Translations under genes and position numbers: made by a program | Notes under the pieces: generated by a model | The model's database searches: none | The model's input: the letters and a program-made list of their open reading frames with translations, nothing else | What the model was told of the DNA's origin: nothing | NCBI GenBank assembly: GCA_023458595.1 | Contig: JAEWYT010000049.1 | Coordinates: 1 to 64,000 of the forward strand | DNA from: Pseudomonadota bacterium | GTDB taxonomy: Bacteria; Pseudomonadota; Alphaproteobacteria; Rhizobiales; Tepidamorphaceae | Length of the DNA: 64,000 nt | Direction: 5' to 3' | In this document: in pieces, positions 22,494 to 31,861 of the stretch | Layout of the letters: every line of letters begins with the position of its first letter | Position numbering within the stretch: the first letter of the stretch is position 1

Positions 22494-24645
22494 GTCCCGA
22501 CAAGCTCGGATTGGTCATGAAGTAGTGATGGACGTTGAACGGCGCCTCGCCGCCCGCCGGGATGATGCGGACCGAATCGCCGTCGGGCAAGAGGCGCCAG
22601 CTCTGCTGGTTGTCCTTCATGCAGGCGACCATGATCTGGTCGAGAACCTGGGCGTGGACGGTCGGGTTGGTGATCGGCGCCAGCACCTCCACGCGACGGT
22701 TCAGGTTGCGCGGCATCCAGTCGGCCGAGCTGATGTATACGAGCGCGTTGGCCGAGGGCAGCGGATGGCCGTTGCCGAAGGCGCAGATGCGCGAATGCTC
22801 CAGGAAGCGGCCGATGATCGACTTCACCCGGATGTTCTCCGACAGCCCGGGAATGCCGGGTCTGAGGCAGCAGATGCCGCGGATGACGAGATCGATCTGA
22901 ACGCCGCCGCGGCTCGCCCGGTAAAGGGCATCGATGACGTCGGGATCGACGAGCGAGTTCATCTTCGCCCAGATCGCCGCGGGCCGGCCGGCGGCGGCAT
23001 GGGCTATCTCCTCGTCGATGCGCTTCAGGATCGTCTTCTTCAGCGTATAGGGCGACACCGCCATCTGCTCGAGGCCCTGCGGCTCGGCATAGCCGGTGAT
23101 GAAGTTGAAGATCCGCGCGACGTCCCGCGTGATCGCCGGGTTGACGGTGAAGTAGGAGAGGTCCGTATAGATGCGCGCCGTCACCGGGTGGTAGTTGCCG
23201 GTGCCGATGTGGACGTAGGAGGCGAGCTGGCCGGATTCGCGGCGCACGACGAGGGAGAGCTTGGCGTGGGTCTTCAGCTCGACGAAGCCGTAGACGACCT
23301 GCACGCCGGCGCGCTCCAGGTCTCGCGCCCAGCGGATGTTGGCCTCCTCGTCGAAACGGGCCTTCAGCTCGACGACGGCGGTCACCGACTTGCCGGACTC
23401 GGCGGCGTCGGCGAGCGCGCGCACGATCGGCGAGTCGTTGCTGGTGCGGTAGAGCGTCTGCTTGATCGCCACCACGTCCGGATCGGCGGCCGCCTGGCGG
23501 AGGAACTGCAGCACCACGTCGAAGGACTCGTAGGGATGGTGGACGACCAGATCCTTCTGGCGGATCGCCGCGAAGCAGTCGCCGCCATGGTCGCGGATGC
23601 GCTCGGGGAACCGGGCGGTATAGGGCTGGAACTTCAGTTCCGGACGATCGATCGCGACGAGCTGCGAGAATTCGGTAAGCGCCAGCACGCCGTCGACGAT
23701 CTGCGTCTCGTCGGGCCCGACGCCCAGCTCCTTGGCGACGAAGGCGCGCAGCGGCTCGGGCATCTCGCCGTCGAGCTCCAGCCTGATCACCGACCCGCGC
23801 CGGCGCCGCTTCAGGGCGCTTTCGAAGAAGCGGACGAGATCCTCGGCCTCTTCCTCCAGTTCGATGTCGGAATCACGGATGACGCGGAAGGCGCCGCCGC
23901 CCTTGATCGTGTAGCCGGGGAACAGCCGGCCGGTGAACAGCTCGATCACGCCTTCGAGGCGCATGAAGCGCTGCGAGACCTTGCCGTTCCGGTCGGTCGC
24001 ATCCGGCAACGGCACGAAACGCTCGACCTTGTGCGGGATGCGCACCAGCGCGCGCATCGTGCGGCCGTCCTCGACGCGCTGCAGGTCGAGCGCGACCGTA
24101 AAGCCGAGGTTCGGGATGAACGGGAAGGGATGGGCCGGATCGATCGACAGAGGCGTCAGGACCGGGAAGATGTAGTCGAGGAAGTACTGCTCGAGCCGCT
24201 CGCGGTCCTCCGGCGTCACCTGGTCGGCCTCGACGAGCACGATGCCGGCTTCGACGAGCTCGCGGCGCAGGACGGCGAGCGTCTTCTGCTGGTCCTCGGT
24301 CAGGTCGTGCACCGCCTCGCCGATCCTGGCGAGCTGCTGGCGCGGGGTGAGGCCGTCCTCGCTGGGCGTGGTGATCCCCTCGCGCTCCTGGCCCTTGAGA
24401 CCGGCGACGCGGACCATGAAGAACTCGTCGAGGTTGTTCGCCGAAATCGACAGGAATCGGAGCCGTTCGAGCACCGGATGGCCGCCGTTGTCGGCCTCCT
24501 CGAGCACGCGTCGGTTGAACCCGAGCCACGAGAGCTCGCGATTGACGAACCGCTCGGGCGATTCAAACCACTCCTCGAAGGTCCTTTCCGGCGCCTCCGA
24601 CGCAGCGGCCTCGCGATTTTCGACGACCTTAAGTGGCGATTCCAT
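22432..24645 (-). CDS. ppk: Polyphosphate kinase 1
   Basis: 737 residues from the ATG at 24645. It reversibly polymerises the gamma-phosphate of ATP into polyphosphate. N-terminal helical domain (FVNRELSWLGFNRRVLEEA), then NLDEFFMVRVAGL, and two phospholipase D-like domains. The catalytic region includes AVVELKARFDEEANIRWARD, YGFVELKTHAKLSLVVRRE and HIGTGNYHPVTARIYTDLS, carrying the autophosphorylated histidine, plus DWMPRNLNRRVEVLAPI. Length and motifs are standard. It shares its 3' end with the start of ppx. Confidence 0.96.
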   Translation of the reverse strand: MESPLKVVENREAAASEAPERTFEEWFESPERFVNRELSWLGFNRRVLEEADNGGHPVLERLRFLSISANNLDEFFMVRVAGLKGQEREGITTPSEDGLTPRQQLARIGEAVHDLTEDQQKTLAVLRRELVEAGIVLVEADQVTPEDRERLEQYFLDYIFPVLTPLSIDPAHPFPFIPNLGFTVALDLQRVEDGRTMRALVRIPHKVERFVPLPDATDRNGKVSQRFMRLEGVIELFTGRLFPGYTIKGGGAFRVIRDSDIELEEEAEDLVRFFESALKRRRRGSVIRLELDGEMPEPLRAFVAKELGVGPDETQIVDGVLALTEFSQLVAIDRPELKFQPYTARFPERIRDHGGDCFAAIRQKDLVVHHPYESFDVVLQFLRQAAADPDVVAIKQTLYRTSNDSPIVRALADAAESGKSVTAVVELKARFDEEANIRWARDLERAGVQVVYGFVELKTHAKLSLVVRRESGQLASYVHIGTGNYHPVTARIYTDLSYFTVNPAITRDVARIFNFITGYAEPQGLEQMAVSPYTLKKTILKRIDEEIAHAAAGRPAAIWAKMNSLVDPDVIDALYRASRGGVQIDLVIRGICCLRPGIPGLSENIRVKSIIGRFLEHSRICAFGNGHPLPSANALVYISSADWMPRNLNRRVEVLAPITNPTVHAQVLDQIMVACMKDNQQSWRLLPDGDSVRIIPAGGEAPFNVHHYFMTNPSLSGRGKSLQQHSPKPIAGAGPDA

Positions 24646-24711
24646 ATGCTTTTTCCGCCTCTCCGGCTCAATATAGTACCGGCCAGTTGTGAAAAAACCT
24701 TGATCGCCGGG

Positions 24712-25392
24712 TCAGTCGGCTTTCCCGCCGGGTTCGCTCACGATACGCGCGGCGAGCGCCCGGGTCACGGGGCGCTTTTCCTCGATCGCCATTCTGTCGA
24801 GCCGGCCGACCGCGTCGCGGGCGGCGGCGAAGCTGCGTTCGAGCCGCGTCGCCAGGTATCGCAGCACCGCGGCGTCGACGCTCAACTGGCGGTCGGCGAA
24901 CAGCTTCATCATCACCGCTTCGAGCAGCGAGTCGTCGGGCGCCTCGAGCCTGGCGACCGGCAGGCGGCTCATGCGGGACATCAGGTCCGGCAAACCGATC
25001 CGCCAGGCTCTGGGCTCCGTGCGGGCGGTCAGCAGGACGTCGAGGCCCGCCCTTTCCGCGGCGTTGAGGAAGTGGAACATCGCGGTTTCGTCGGTCCCGG
25101 GCCCGCAATCCTCGACGATCACGGCGGCGGTTCCGGCGATCAGGTCCTGCGGGTCGCCGGCGATTTCGTCCGCTAAAAGCCGGCGGGCGCCCGACATGGC
25201 GCGCCAGACCTCGACCAGATGGCTCTTGCCGCTGCCTTCCGGGCCGACGAGGACGAGGCCCGAATGCGGCCAGTCCGGCCAGGCGTCGATCGCCGCGACC
25301 GCGGCGGCGTTGGTGTCGGAAACGAGAAAATCCTCGCGGCCGAGCGCCTCGCGGTGCGGCAGATCGAGAGCGAGCTGGCGTTCCCCTGTCAC
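24712..25392 (-). CDS. hdaA: DnaA regulatory inactivator HdaA
   Basis: 226 residues from a GTG at 25392. A DnaA-like AAA+ protein that, with the replisome clamp, promotes hydrolysis of DnaA-ATP after initiation. The N-terminus has a clamp-binding motif (QLALDLP, residues 6-12). The AAA+ core has VGPEGSGKSHLVEVW (Walker A), VIVEDCGPGTDETAMFHFLN in the Walker B region, and LLTARTEPRAW. The DnaA origin-binding domain is absent, as expected for Hda. It follows the AI-2E gene by 10 bp, a conserved arrangement in this group. Confidence 0.9.
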   Translation of the reverse strand: MTGERQLALDLPHREALGREDFLVSDTNAAAVAAIDAWPDWPHSGLVLVGPEGSGKSHLVEVWRAMSGARRLLADEIAGDPQDLIAGTAAVIVEDCGPGTDETAMFHFLNAAERAGLDVLLTARTEPRAWRIGLPDLMSRMSRLPVARLEAPDDSLLEAVMMKLFADRQLSVDAAVLRYLATRLERSFAAARDAVGRLDRMAIEEKRPVTRALAARIVSEPGGKAD

Positions 25393-25402
25393 GATCGGGC
25401 CG

Positions 25403-26503
25403 TCATGACTGGGGCGTGCCGCCGCCCGAGCCGGTGTAAAAGCGGCTTTCGAGATATTGCCGGAGCCCGAAGCGGGCCAGAACGCCGACGGCGGCGGCGA
25501 GCGGAACGGCGATCAGCATGCCGACGAACCCGAACAGGTAGCCGAAGGCGAACAGCGCGAAGATCAGCCAGACCGGGTGCAGGCCCACATGGCCGCCGAC
25601 GAATTTCGGCTGCAGGATGTTGCCTTCCAGGAACTGGCCGACGCCGAAGACCACGGCGACTGCCGCGATCATGATCCAGTCCGGCCAGAACTGCACCGAG
25701 GCGACGCCGATCGAAACCACGAAGCCGACGATCGAGCCGACATAGGGAATGAAGCTGATGAGGCCCGCGCCCAGCCCGATCAGCAGACCGAAGTTCAATC
25801 CCGTGAGCGAAAGGCCGACCGCGTAGAATATGCCGAGCGTCAGGCAGACGAGCCCCTGCCCGCGCACGAAACCGGCGAGCGCGTCGTCGATCTGGCGGGC
25901 GAGCGCGCGGATCGTCTCGGCATGGTCGCGCGGCAGCCAGCTGTCGATCTGGGCGATCATCCGGTCCCAGTCGTTGAGGAGATAGAAGGCGACGACGGGG
26001 GTTACGGTCAGGAGGGCCGCGAGATTGACAAGGGCGAGACCGCCGGACAGCAGCGACTGCAGTATCTGTCCGACCCAGCCGGCGGCTTTGCCGATGATGT
26101 TGCTGTTGGCGATCGGCGAGGCGCCTTCTGGCCCGTTCATGCCGAGCAGGTCCCGCACCCAGCCTATCTGCAGCCAGCTGTGGCCTATCTCGCGCGCGAT
26201 TTCCTGGAGCTTCTGGCCGTACTCCGGCAGCCGGTCGGCGAACTGGCCCGTCTGGTGGGCCAGAACAGGCACCAGAGCGATCAGGAAGGCGACGAAGATC
26301 AGCGCGAACACCACCAGGATCACGCTCGTTGCGACCAGGCGGGAAAGGCCCAGCCTCTCGAGGCGGTCGGCGAGCGGATCGAGCGCATAGGCGAGCGCCA
26401 TTCCCGCGACGAAGGGCAGAAGCACCGGCCGAAGCGCGTAGAGCACCAGGACGAACGCCACCAGTCCGGCGGTCCAGAACAGCGCCTGCCTCTGGAAACT
26501 CAT
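25403..26503 (-). CDS. AI-2E family (PerM-like) membrane transporter
   Basis: 366 residues with about eight membrane helices. The first pair flanks LRPVLLPFVAGMALAYALDPLADRLERLG, and the C-terminal set contains FIPYVGSIVGFVVSIGVA and GHVGLHPVWLIFALFAFGYLFGFVG. This matches the AI-2E/PerM family, whose members export small molecules or exchange ions; the substrate is not predictable. It sits between pgsA and hdaA on the same strand and is probably in one transcript with them. Confidence 0.88.
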   Translation of the reverse strand: MSFQRQALFWTAGLVAFVLVLYALRPVLLPFVAGMALAYALDPLADRLERLGLSRLVATSVILVVFALIFVAFLIALVPVLAHQTGQFADRLPEYGQKLQEIAREIGHSWLQIGWVRDLLGMNGPEGASPIANSNIIGKAAGWVGQILQSLLSGGLALVNLAALLTVTPVVAFYLLNDWDRMIAQIDSWLPRDHAETIRALARQIDDALAGFVRGQGLVCLTLGIFYAVGLSLTGLNFGLLIGLGAGLISFIPYVGSIVGFVVSIGVASVQFWPDWIMIAAVAVVFGVGQFLEGNILQPKFVGGHVGLHPVWLIFALFAFGYLFGFVGMLIAVPLAAAVGVLARFGLRQYLESRFYTGSGGGTPQS

Positions 26504-26519
26504 GGTTCCTGCCCCTGCC

Positions 26520-27080
26520 TCACGGTTTGCCGGGCGCGGCCGGACCGTCGCCGACGCCCATGTGGCGCAGCCACTCGACGAGATAGGCCGCCGCCGACAA
26601 TACGGTGAGTCCGGCGACCAACAATACCAGACCCTGGCGGAACGCCTGCATCTGCAGTCCGAATCCCAGGTCGGCGAGCACGACGGCGGCGAGCAGTATC
26701 TGGCTGGCCGTATTCGCCTTGCTGACCATCAGCGGGGCCATCGCTACCGGGCGCGACAGCATCCAGGAGAGCATGACGGCGACGATGATGAAGACGTCGC
26801 GGCTCGCCACCAGGAACACGAGCCACACCGGCATCTCGCCGAAAATGCCGAGGGAGACGTAGATCGAGACGAGAAGCGCCTTGTCGGCGAGCGGATCGAG
26901 GTAGGATCCGAGCTCGGTCTGCCAGCGGAACCTGCGCGCGATGAACCCGTCGACCGCATCGGAGACACCGGCGACGACGAACAGCCAGAAGGCGCCCAGC
27001 GGCTGCCCCGTCACGATCAGATAGACGACCGCGGGGACGAGCAGAATCCGGCAGATCGTTATGAAATTCGGAAGATTCAA
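26520..27080 (-). CDS. pgsA: CDP-diacylglycerol--glycerol-3-phosphate 3-phosphatidyltransferase
   Basis: 186 residues from a TTG at 27080 (N-terminus NLPNFITICRILLVPAVV, typical for PgsA). It makes phosphatidylglycerophosphate, the committed step to phosphatidylglycerol. The CDP-alcohol signature D-G-x2-A-R-x8-G-x3-D-x3-D is complete in AVDGFIARRFRWQTELG and SYLDPLADKAL. Several membrane helices follow. A related enzyme of the family cannot be excluded, but size and N-terminus favour PgsA. Confidence 0.85.
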   Translation of the reverse strand: MNLPNFITICRILLVPAVVYLIVTGQPLGAFWLFVVAGVSDAVDGFIARRFRWQTELGSYLDPLADKALLVSIYVSLGIFGEMPVWLVFLVASRDVFIIVAVMLSWMLSRPVAMAPLMVSKANTASQILLAAVVLADLGFGLQMQAFRQGLVLLVAGLTVLSAAAYLVEWLRHMGVGDGPAAPGKP

Positions 27081-27174
27081 GTCGGCACCGCGGCGATGCT
27101 GTGCGCGCCGCGGGCTCAGCGGCCCGGGCCCGGCGTTGTTCTCCGGATGGAGGTAAGCGAGCGGCGGTCAAAGC

Positions 27175-28260
27175 TCAATAGGCCTGCATCAGCCATGCTC
27201 CGCCCGCCTCGAACAGGTCGACGCCCGCGCCCGAAAGGCGGGCGGGCAGGGCCTCGATGCTGCCGGTGAACCAGATCACGACATTCGCCTCGCTGCCGGT
27301 CATGCCCTCGACGGCGAGGCCGTTGACCGCGCCGCTCGTCTCGAGCCGGCGCTTCAGCGCCTCCCAATCCTCCGGTCCGCCCGCCAGCAGGACGCGCACG
27401 GGAAGGCTGTTGCCGAGCGCAAGGCCGATCGTGCCCTTGCCCATCGCCACGCTTTTCCAGCGCTCGGCGAGGATGTCGGCGACCGTTCTCGCCGCCGCCT
27501 CCAGGCCGCCCTTCGGCACCTCCACGGTTAGATCTATCGGCCCCGCAGCGTCTTCGCCGCTCAGGCCCAGCAGCATCCCCTCCCCGCCGGAAGTCCGGTC
27601 GAGCCTGGCGATCACGGCCGAATGCGCCCTGTAGCGGACGCGGAACTCGCCGAGCGTCAGATAGTCGCCTTCGATGAGCCTGTCGTGCCGGGCGGCCATG
27701 TCCTGCGCGGTGTTCACGGGCAGGCGGACCGGCGTCAGGCGGTCCTCCATGTCGATGGCGGCGAGCGCCGTCGACCACTCCCGCGCCTCCTCCCACCAGT
27801 GCTCCGCGCCGTCCGTGACGACCACGGGGATGAGCAGGACGGCGGGCGCGGGCTGGTCGACGACTCCGATGCCGTGCCGCGCCAGGAAGCCGCGCACGAG
27901 CATGGGCGAGTAGGTCATGGCGAAGGTCGCGGAGTAGCCGGTCGTGCCGACCTGCTCGGCCGAGTTCTCGTAGCTCGACAGCAGGTGTTCCGCCGTTTCG
28001 GCCGAGATCCCGGGGGGGTCCCCGTTGGCCGCGACGCGGCGCAGGACCTTGCCGGCCGACAGGACCAGCGCCTCGTCGAGCGCCTTCCTCTTGGCCGCCA
28101 CGGCGTCCCCGGCGATCGCCGAAACCCTAATGTCGGCAACCAGATAGGGGTCGAACCGATCGGCGAGGGCCTGCGCGGCGGCCGGCATCGGCTGCCAAAG
28201 GCACAGGAGCATCCCCGCGAGGGCGCGATGCCGCCGTATCGAATCGAGGCCGAGGACCAT
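27175..28260 (-). CDS. DUF2066-type secreted protein
   Basis: 361 residues from the ATG at 28260, chosen because it leaves a clear signal peptide (SIRRHRALAGMLLCLWQPMPAAAQA). The mature part starts with DPYLVADIRVSAIAGDAVAAKRKALDEAL and has MTYSPMLVRGFLARHGIGVV and VVVTDGAEHWWEEAREW, consistent with DUF2066 proteins found next to pgsA and hdaA in Hyphomicrobiales. The function is unknown and the location is probably periplasmic. An earlier in-frame ATG is at 28278. Confidence 0.8.
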   Translation of the reverse strand: MVLGLDSIRRHRALAGMLLCLWQPMPAAAQALADRFDPYLVADIRVSAIAGDAVAAKRKALDEALVLSAGKVLRRVAANGDPPGISAETAEHLLSSYENSAEQVGTTGYSATFAMTYSPMLVRGFLARHGIGVVDQPAPAVLLIPVVVTDGAEHWWEEAREWSTALAAIDMEDRLTPVRLPVNTAQDMAARHDRLIEGDYLTLGEFRVRYRAHSAVIARLDRTSGGEGMLLGLSGEDAAGPIDLTVEVPKGGLEAAARTVADILAERWKSVAMGKGTIGLALGNSLPVRVLLAGGPEDWEALKRRLETSGAVNGLAVEGMTGSEANVVIWFTGSIEALPARLSGAGVDLFEAGGAWLMQAY

Positions 28261-28395
28261 GGTCCCAGTCGCGCCCATTCGCGACGCCCGCGCAAGTGGC
28301 CTCGCCGGGTTCGCCCAAAGGCCGCTTCCCCGCCGCCCAATACCCGCCCCCGCGTCGCCCGGCATTCCCCCCGGGGCGACGCGGCGGCGAATATT

Positions 28396-29814
28396 TCACT
28401 GCGGCCGTATGTTCTGGTTCATCCGGAAGCGGTTCTGCGGATCCCAGCGCTTCTTCACCTGGACCAGCCGGCCGAAATTGTCGCCGTAGACCTTTTCGAT
28501 CCGGTCGGGCTCGTCGGCCGGGATGAAGTTGACGTAGCCGGAGCCGGTCGCGTAGGGGGCCGCGGCCTTGAACAGGGCCCGCGCCCACTCGACGCATTCG
28601 GTGTCCTGCTGCGGTTCGCGCCACCTGGTGTGGACGTTCATGACGAAATGCGCGTTCCGCGTCGGGTAGGCGGTCGCGTCGGCGGCCACCCGTTCCATGG
28701 CGCCGCCGACATGGGCGATGAACACCTCGCACTCCGGCCCGGGCAGATGCGAGACCGCGTCGGCGACGACCTCGATCGCCTCGTCCGAAAGCTCGGTGAA
28801 ATCGTGGGTCTTCCAGTAGTTGCGGGCGCCGGGCGTCAGCAACGGATCGAACGCGGCCTGCCAGCCGACGAAGGGATGGGGGCCGAGCACGTCGGCGATC
28901 GGATCGCCGAGGGCGCGCAACGCCGCGGTCGCCTTCTCGCCGTCCTCATTCGAGCCGGCGTAGCACGCCGCGAAAATCAGGACTTCGCGGCCATGCCACT
29001 GCTCGGGAATGAACGGCAGCGGCGGGGCCTTGCGCATCACGGCCCAGACCGTCAGCTCGTCGGGAGCGTCCGCCACGACCCGCCGATACTCCTTCAGCAG
29101 CTCCTTGCCCCGGTCGAAGGGGTGGACGATCAGGCCGGAGAACACCTCCGGCCCGACGGGATGAAGCGCGAACTCGAACGAGGTGACGATGCCGAAATTG
29201 CCCCCGCCGCCCCGGATCGCCCAGAACAGATCGGGATTCTCGGCCTCGCTGGCCGTGACGAAATCACCGGAAGCGGTGACGACGTCGGCGGAGACGAGGT
29301 TGTCGACGGTCAGTCCGAACGGGCGCGTGAGCCAGCCGAATCCGCCGCCGAGCGTCAAACCGGCGATACCGGTCGTCGAATTGATGCCGGTCGGGACCGC
29401 GAGGCCATGGGCCTGCGTCTCCTTGTCCACGTCGGCGAGCGTCGCGCCCGGTCCGACCCAGGCCCGCCGCGCCTTCGGATCGACGCGGACGGACTTCATC
29501 GGCGAGAGGTCGATGAGGACGCCGCCGTCGGCGACCGCGTTGCCGGCGATGTTGTGGCCGCCGCCGCGAACCGCGATGCCCAGCCCGCGGGCGTTCGCGA
29601 ACCGCACCGCCTGCGCGACGTCGGCGGCGCCGGCACACCGCACCGCAACGTCCGGAAAACGATCGATCATCGCGTTCCAGATCGTGCGCGCATCGTCATA
29701 GCCGTCGTCGCCCAGGCTGCAGGCCCGGCCGCGCAGGCCCGAGTTCAGTTGCTCCAGATCCTCCGGCGGCACCGCGACCCGGGACGGGTCGGCCTTTTGC
29801 GTGCTGATTGCCAT
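28396..29814 (-). CDS. FAD-linked oxidase with BBE domain
   Basis: 472 residues, strong ribosome-binding site (GGAGGAGG) before the ATG at 29814. PCMH-type FAD domain: GIAVRGGGHNIAGNAVADGG (His87 would hold FAD covalently), PTGINSTTGIAGLTLGGGFG and AIRGGGGNFGIVTSFEF. The C-terminal BBE motif reads YVNFIPADEPDRIEKVYGDN with RWDPQNRFRMNQNI. It oxidises sugars, lactones or other alcohols; the substrate is unknown. A second flavin-linking Cys is not evident. It is divergent from the HxlR-type regulator at 30007. Confidence 0.92.
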   Translation of the reverse strand: MAISTQKADPSRVAVPPEDLEQLNSGLRGRACSLGDDGYDDARTIWNAMIDRFPDVAVRCAGAADVAQAVRFANARGLGIAVRGGGHNIAGNAVADGGVLIDLSPMKSVRVDPKARRAWVGPGATLADVDKETQAHGLAVPTGINSTTGIAGLTLGGGFGWLTRPFGLTVDNLVSADVVTASGDFVTASEAENPDLFWAIRGGGGNFGIVTSFEFALHPVGPEVFSGLIVHPFDRGKELLKEYRRVVADAPDELTVWAVMRKAPPLPFIPEQWHGREVLIFAACYAGSNEDGEKATAALRALGDPIADVLGPHPFVGWQAAFDPLLTPGARNYWKTHDFTELSDEAIEVVADAVSHLPGPECEVFIAHVGGAMERVAADATAYPTRNAHFVMNVHTRWREPQQDTECVEWARALFKAAAPYATGSGYVNFIPADEPDRIEKVYGDNFGRLVQVKKRWDPQNRFRMNQNIRPQ

Positions 29815-30006
29815 TTTAGTTCCTCCTCCTACTATCGATCCGTTTCGTGCCTCACGGCGTTGCCGCTGAGGGCCTTACGGATTGCAGCGTGTAAGAGAGT
29901 GCGGCGACGCCCGGTCGGCAACTCCACGACCTGTACTGCCCGCAGCCGCGCCGCGATCCGCCGCTTCTCGCAACCCCTCGGCCGCAGTCGAAGGAGATTC
30001 GGTGCC
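29815..30006. promoter_or_regulatory. Divergent intergenic region between FAD oxidase and HxlR regulator
   Basis: 192 bp separate the start codons of the two divergent genes, so both promoters must lie here and the regulator probably binds here. I could not pick out a convincing -35/-10 pair or operator; GC-rich short palindromes only. Confidence 0.35.
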
Positions 30007-30699
30007 ATGAAAGAGAGCTACAAGCAGTTCTGCCCGGTCGCGATGGCAGCAGAGATCGTGTGCACGCGCTGGACGCCGCTCATCCTGCGGGAACTGGTCT
30101 CCGGCAGTACCCGGTTCAACGACCTGCGCCGGGGCCTGCCGAAGATTTCCCCAACGCTTCTGTCCAAACGGCTGAAACAGCTCGAGGAATGCGGCGTGAT
30201 CCGGCGGGAGCGGGGGTCCGGGGAGGAAACCCATGCCTACCGCCTCACTCCGGCGGGCGAGGAGCTGAAGACCGTCGTCTTCGACCTCGGCATCTGGGGA
30301 CAGCGCTGGATCGAGGCGCAGAGCTCGCTGAAGAACCTCGACCCCTCGCTTCTCATGTGGGACATGCGCCGCAATATCGACCCCACGCCGATGCCGTCTC
30401 GCCGCTGCGTGATACAGATTGTGTACCCCGAGCTGTCGCCGGGCGACCGGCACTGGTGGCTGGTCGTGGAAGGGCGCGAGACCGACCTCTGCAAGGTCGA
30501 TCCCGGCTTCGACGTCGATCTCTACGTGTCGACCGATCTGCGCACGATGACGGCGATCTGGATGGGCATAACGACCGTGCAGGACGAGGTCCGCGCGAGG
30601 CGCCTTCACCTCACCGGCGACGCCGCCATCAAGAGCGCAATGCAGCAATGGCTCGGGCTCAGCCCGTTTGCGGGCGAAGCCAAGCGCGTGGCGCACTGA
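30007..30699 (+). CDS. HxlR-family transcriptional regulator with SCP2-like C-terminal domain
   Basis: 230 residues from the ATG at 30007, with AAGGAG about 10 nt upstream; the much longer open frame reaching upstream is antisense to other genes and is not used. An N-terminal winged helix (CTRWTPLILRELVSGSTRFNDL and ISPTLLSKRLKQLEECGVIRRE) is typical of HxlR repressors/activators. The C-terminal part (residues about 120-220) resembles an SCP2-type sterol/lipid-binding domain and may sense a hydrophobic ligand. It is divergent from the FAD oxidase and likely controls it. Confidence 0.85.
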   Translation: MKESYKQFCPVAMAAEIVCTRWTPLILRELVSGSTRFNDLRRGLPKISPTLLSKRLKQLEECGVIRRERGSGEETHAYRLTPAGEELKTVVFDLGIWGQRWIEAQSSLKNLDPSLLMWDMRRNIDPTPMPSRRCVIQIVYPELSPGDRHWWLVVEGRETDLCKVDPGFDVDLYVSTDLRTMTAIWMGITTVQDEVRARRLHLTGDAAIKSAMQQWLGLSPFAGEAKRVAH

Positions 30700-30784
30700 C
30701 CGCACGGGCTGTTGACACGGGCAGGGAGCCGCTTGCCTTTCCCGCCGGGTTCGTTTGTATGGCGAAAACGCGAGGGAGATCCGA

Positions 30785-31861
30785 TTGAGCGGACAGGACG
30801 CACGCGCCGGCGGGGGCGTCAGCTATGCCGACGCCGGCGTCGACATCGGGGCCGGCAACGCATTCGTCGACGCCATCAAGCCGCTGGTGAAATCGACGGC
30901 GCGCTCCGGAGCCGACGCGGAAATCGGCGGGTTCGGCGGCGTCTTCGATCTGAAAGCGGCGGGATTCGCCGATCCGCTGCTGGTCGCCGCCAACGACGGG
31001 GTCGGCACCAAGGTCAAGATCGCGATCGAGACGGGCATCCACGACACGGTCGGCATCGATCTCGTCGCGATGTGCGTCAACGATCTCGTCGTCCAGGGCG
31101 CCGAGCCGCTGTTCTTCCTCGACTACTACGCCGCGGGGAAGCTCGATCCGGCCGTCGGCTACGGCATCGTCAAGGGCATCGCGGAGGGCTGCAGGCAGGC
31201 GGGCTGCGCCCTGATCGGCGGCGAGACGGCCGAGATGCCCGGCCTCTACGCCGGGGGCGACTACGATCTCGCGGGCTTCTCGGTCGGCGCCGTCGAGCGC
31301 GAAAGGCTGCTGCCGCGCGCTGACGTCGCGGAAGGCGACGTTCTGCTGGCGCTCGCCTCGTCGGGCGTCCATTCCAACGGCTTCTCGCTCGTTCGAAAGA
31401 TCGTTGCCGACGCGGGCCTCAAGTGGACCGATCCGGCGCCGTTCGCCGAAGGCCGCGCGCTCGGCGCGGCCCTGCTGACGCCGACGCGGATCTACGTCAA
31501 GCCGGTGCTGGGTGCGATCGGGAAGACCGGCGCGGTCAAGGCGCTCGCGCACATCACCGGCGGAGGCCTGACCGAGAACCTGCCGCGCGTCCTGCCGACG
31601 GCCCTTGTCGCCGAGATCGATCTGAGCGGCTTCGACCTGCCGCCGGTGTTCCGCTGGCTCGCCGACACGGCGTCGATCGAGGAAGGGGAGATGCTGCGCA
31701 CCTTCAACTGCGGCGTCGGCATGGTGGCCGTCGTCGCGGCGGACAAGGCGGAAGAGGCGGCCGAAGCGCTGCGCGGGGCCGGCGAGGCCGTCTGGCGGCT
31801 CGGCCGGCTCGTCGCGGGCGACGGGCCCGCCGTGCGCTACACCGGGAGCCTCTCGCGGTGA
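30785..31861 (+). CDS. purM: Phosphoribosylformylglycinamidine cyclo-ligase (AIR synthetase)
   Basis: 358 residues from a TTG at 30785 with GAGGGAGAT a few bases upstream; an upstream TTG at 30755 lacks such a site. It closes the imidazole ring in purine synthesis. Family motifs: VSYADAGVDIGAGNAFVDAIK, VAANDGVGTKVKIA, GIDLVAMCVNDLVVQGAEPLFFLDY, ALIGGETAEMPGLY, ALASSGVHSNGFSLVRK and HITGGGLTENLPRVLP. The stop overlaps the purN start (GTGA), so the two are translationally coupled. Confidence 0.97.
   Translation: MSGQDARAGGGVSYADAGVDIGAGNAFVDAIKPLVKSTARSGADAEIGGFGGVFDLKAAGFADPLLVAANDGVGTKVKIAIETGIHDTVGIDLVAMCVNDLVVQGAEPLFFLDYYAAGKLDPAVGYGIVKGIAEGCRQAGCALIGGETAEMPGLYAGGDYDLAGFSVGAVERERLLPRADVAEGDVLLALASSGVHSNGFSLVRKIVADAGLKWTDPAPFAEGRALGAALLTPTRIYVKPVLGAIGKTGAVKALAHITGGGLTENLPRVLPTALVAEIDLSGFDLPPVFRWLADTASIEEGEMLRTFNCGVGMVAVVAADKAEEAAEALRGAGEAVWRLGRLVAGDGPAVRYTGSLSR

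Noticed and set aside
22414..25176. Long plus-strand open frame opposite ppk and hdaA
   Set aside because: High-GC antisense shadow of well-conserved minus-strand genes; no domain.
27622..30006. Very long open frame on the plus strand reaching into the HxlR gene
   Set aside because: Antisense to pgsA-neighbour DUF2066 and FAD-oxidase genes, with Arg/Asp/Gly-rich shadow composition. Only the part from 30007 is real.
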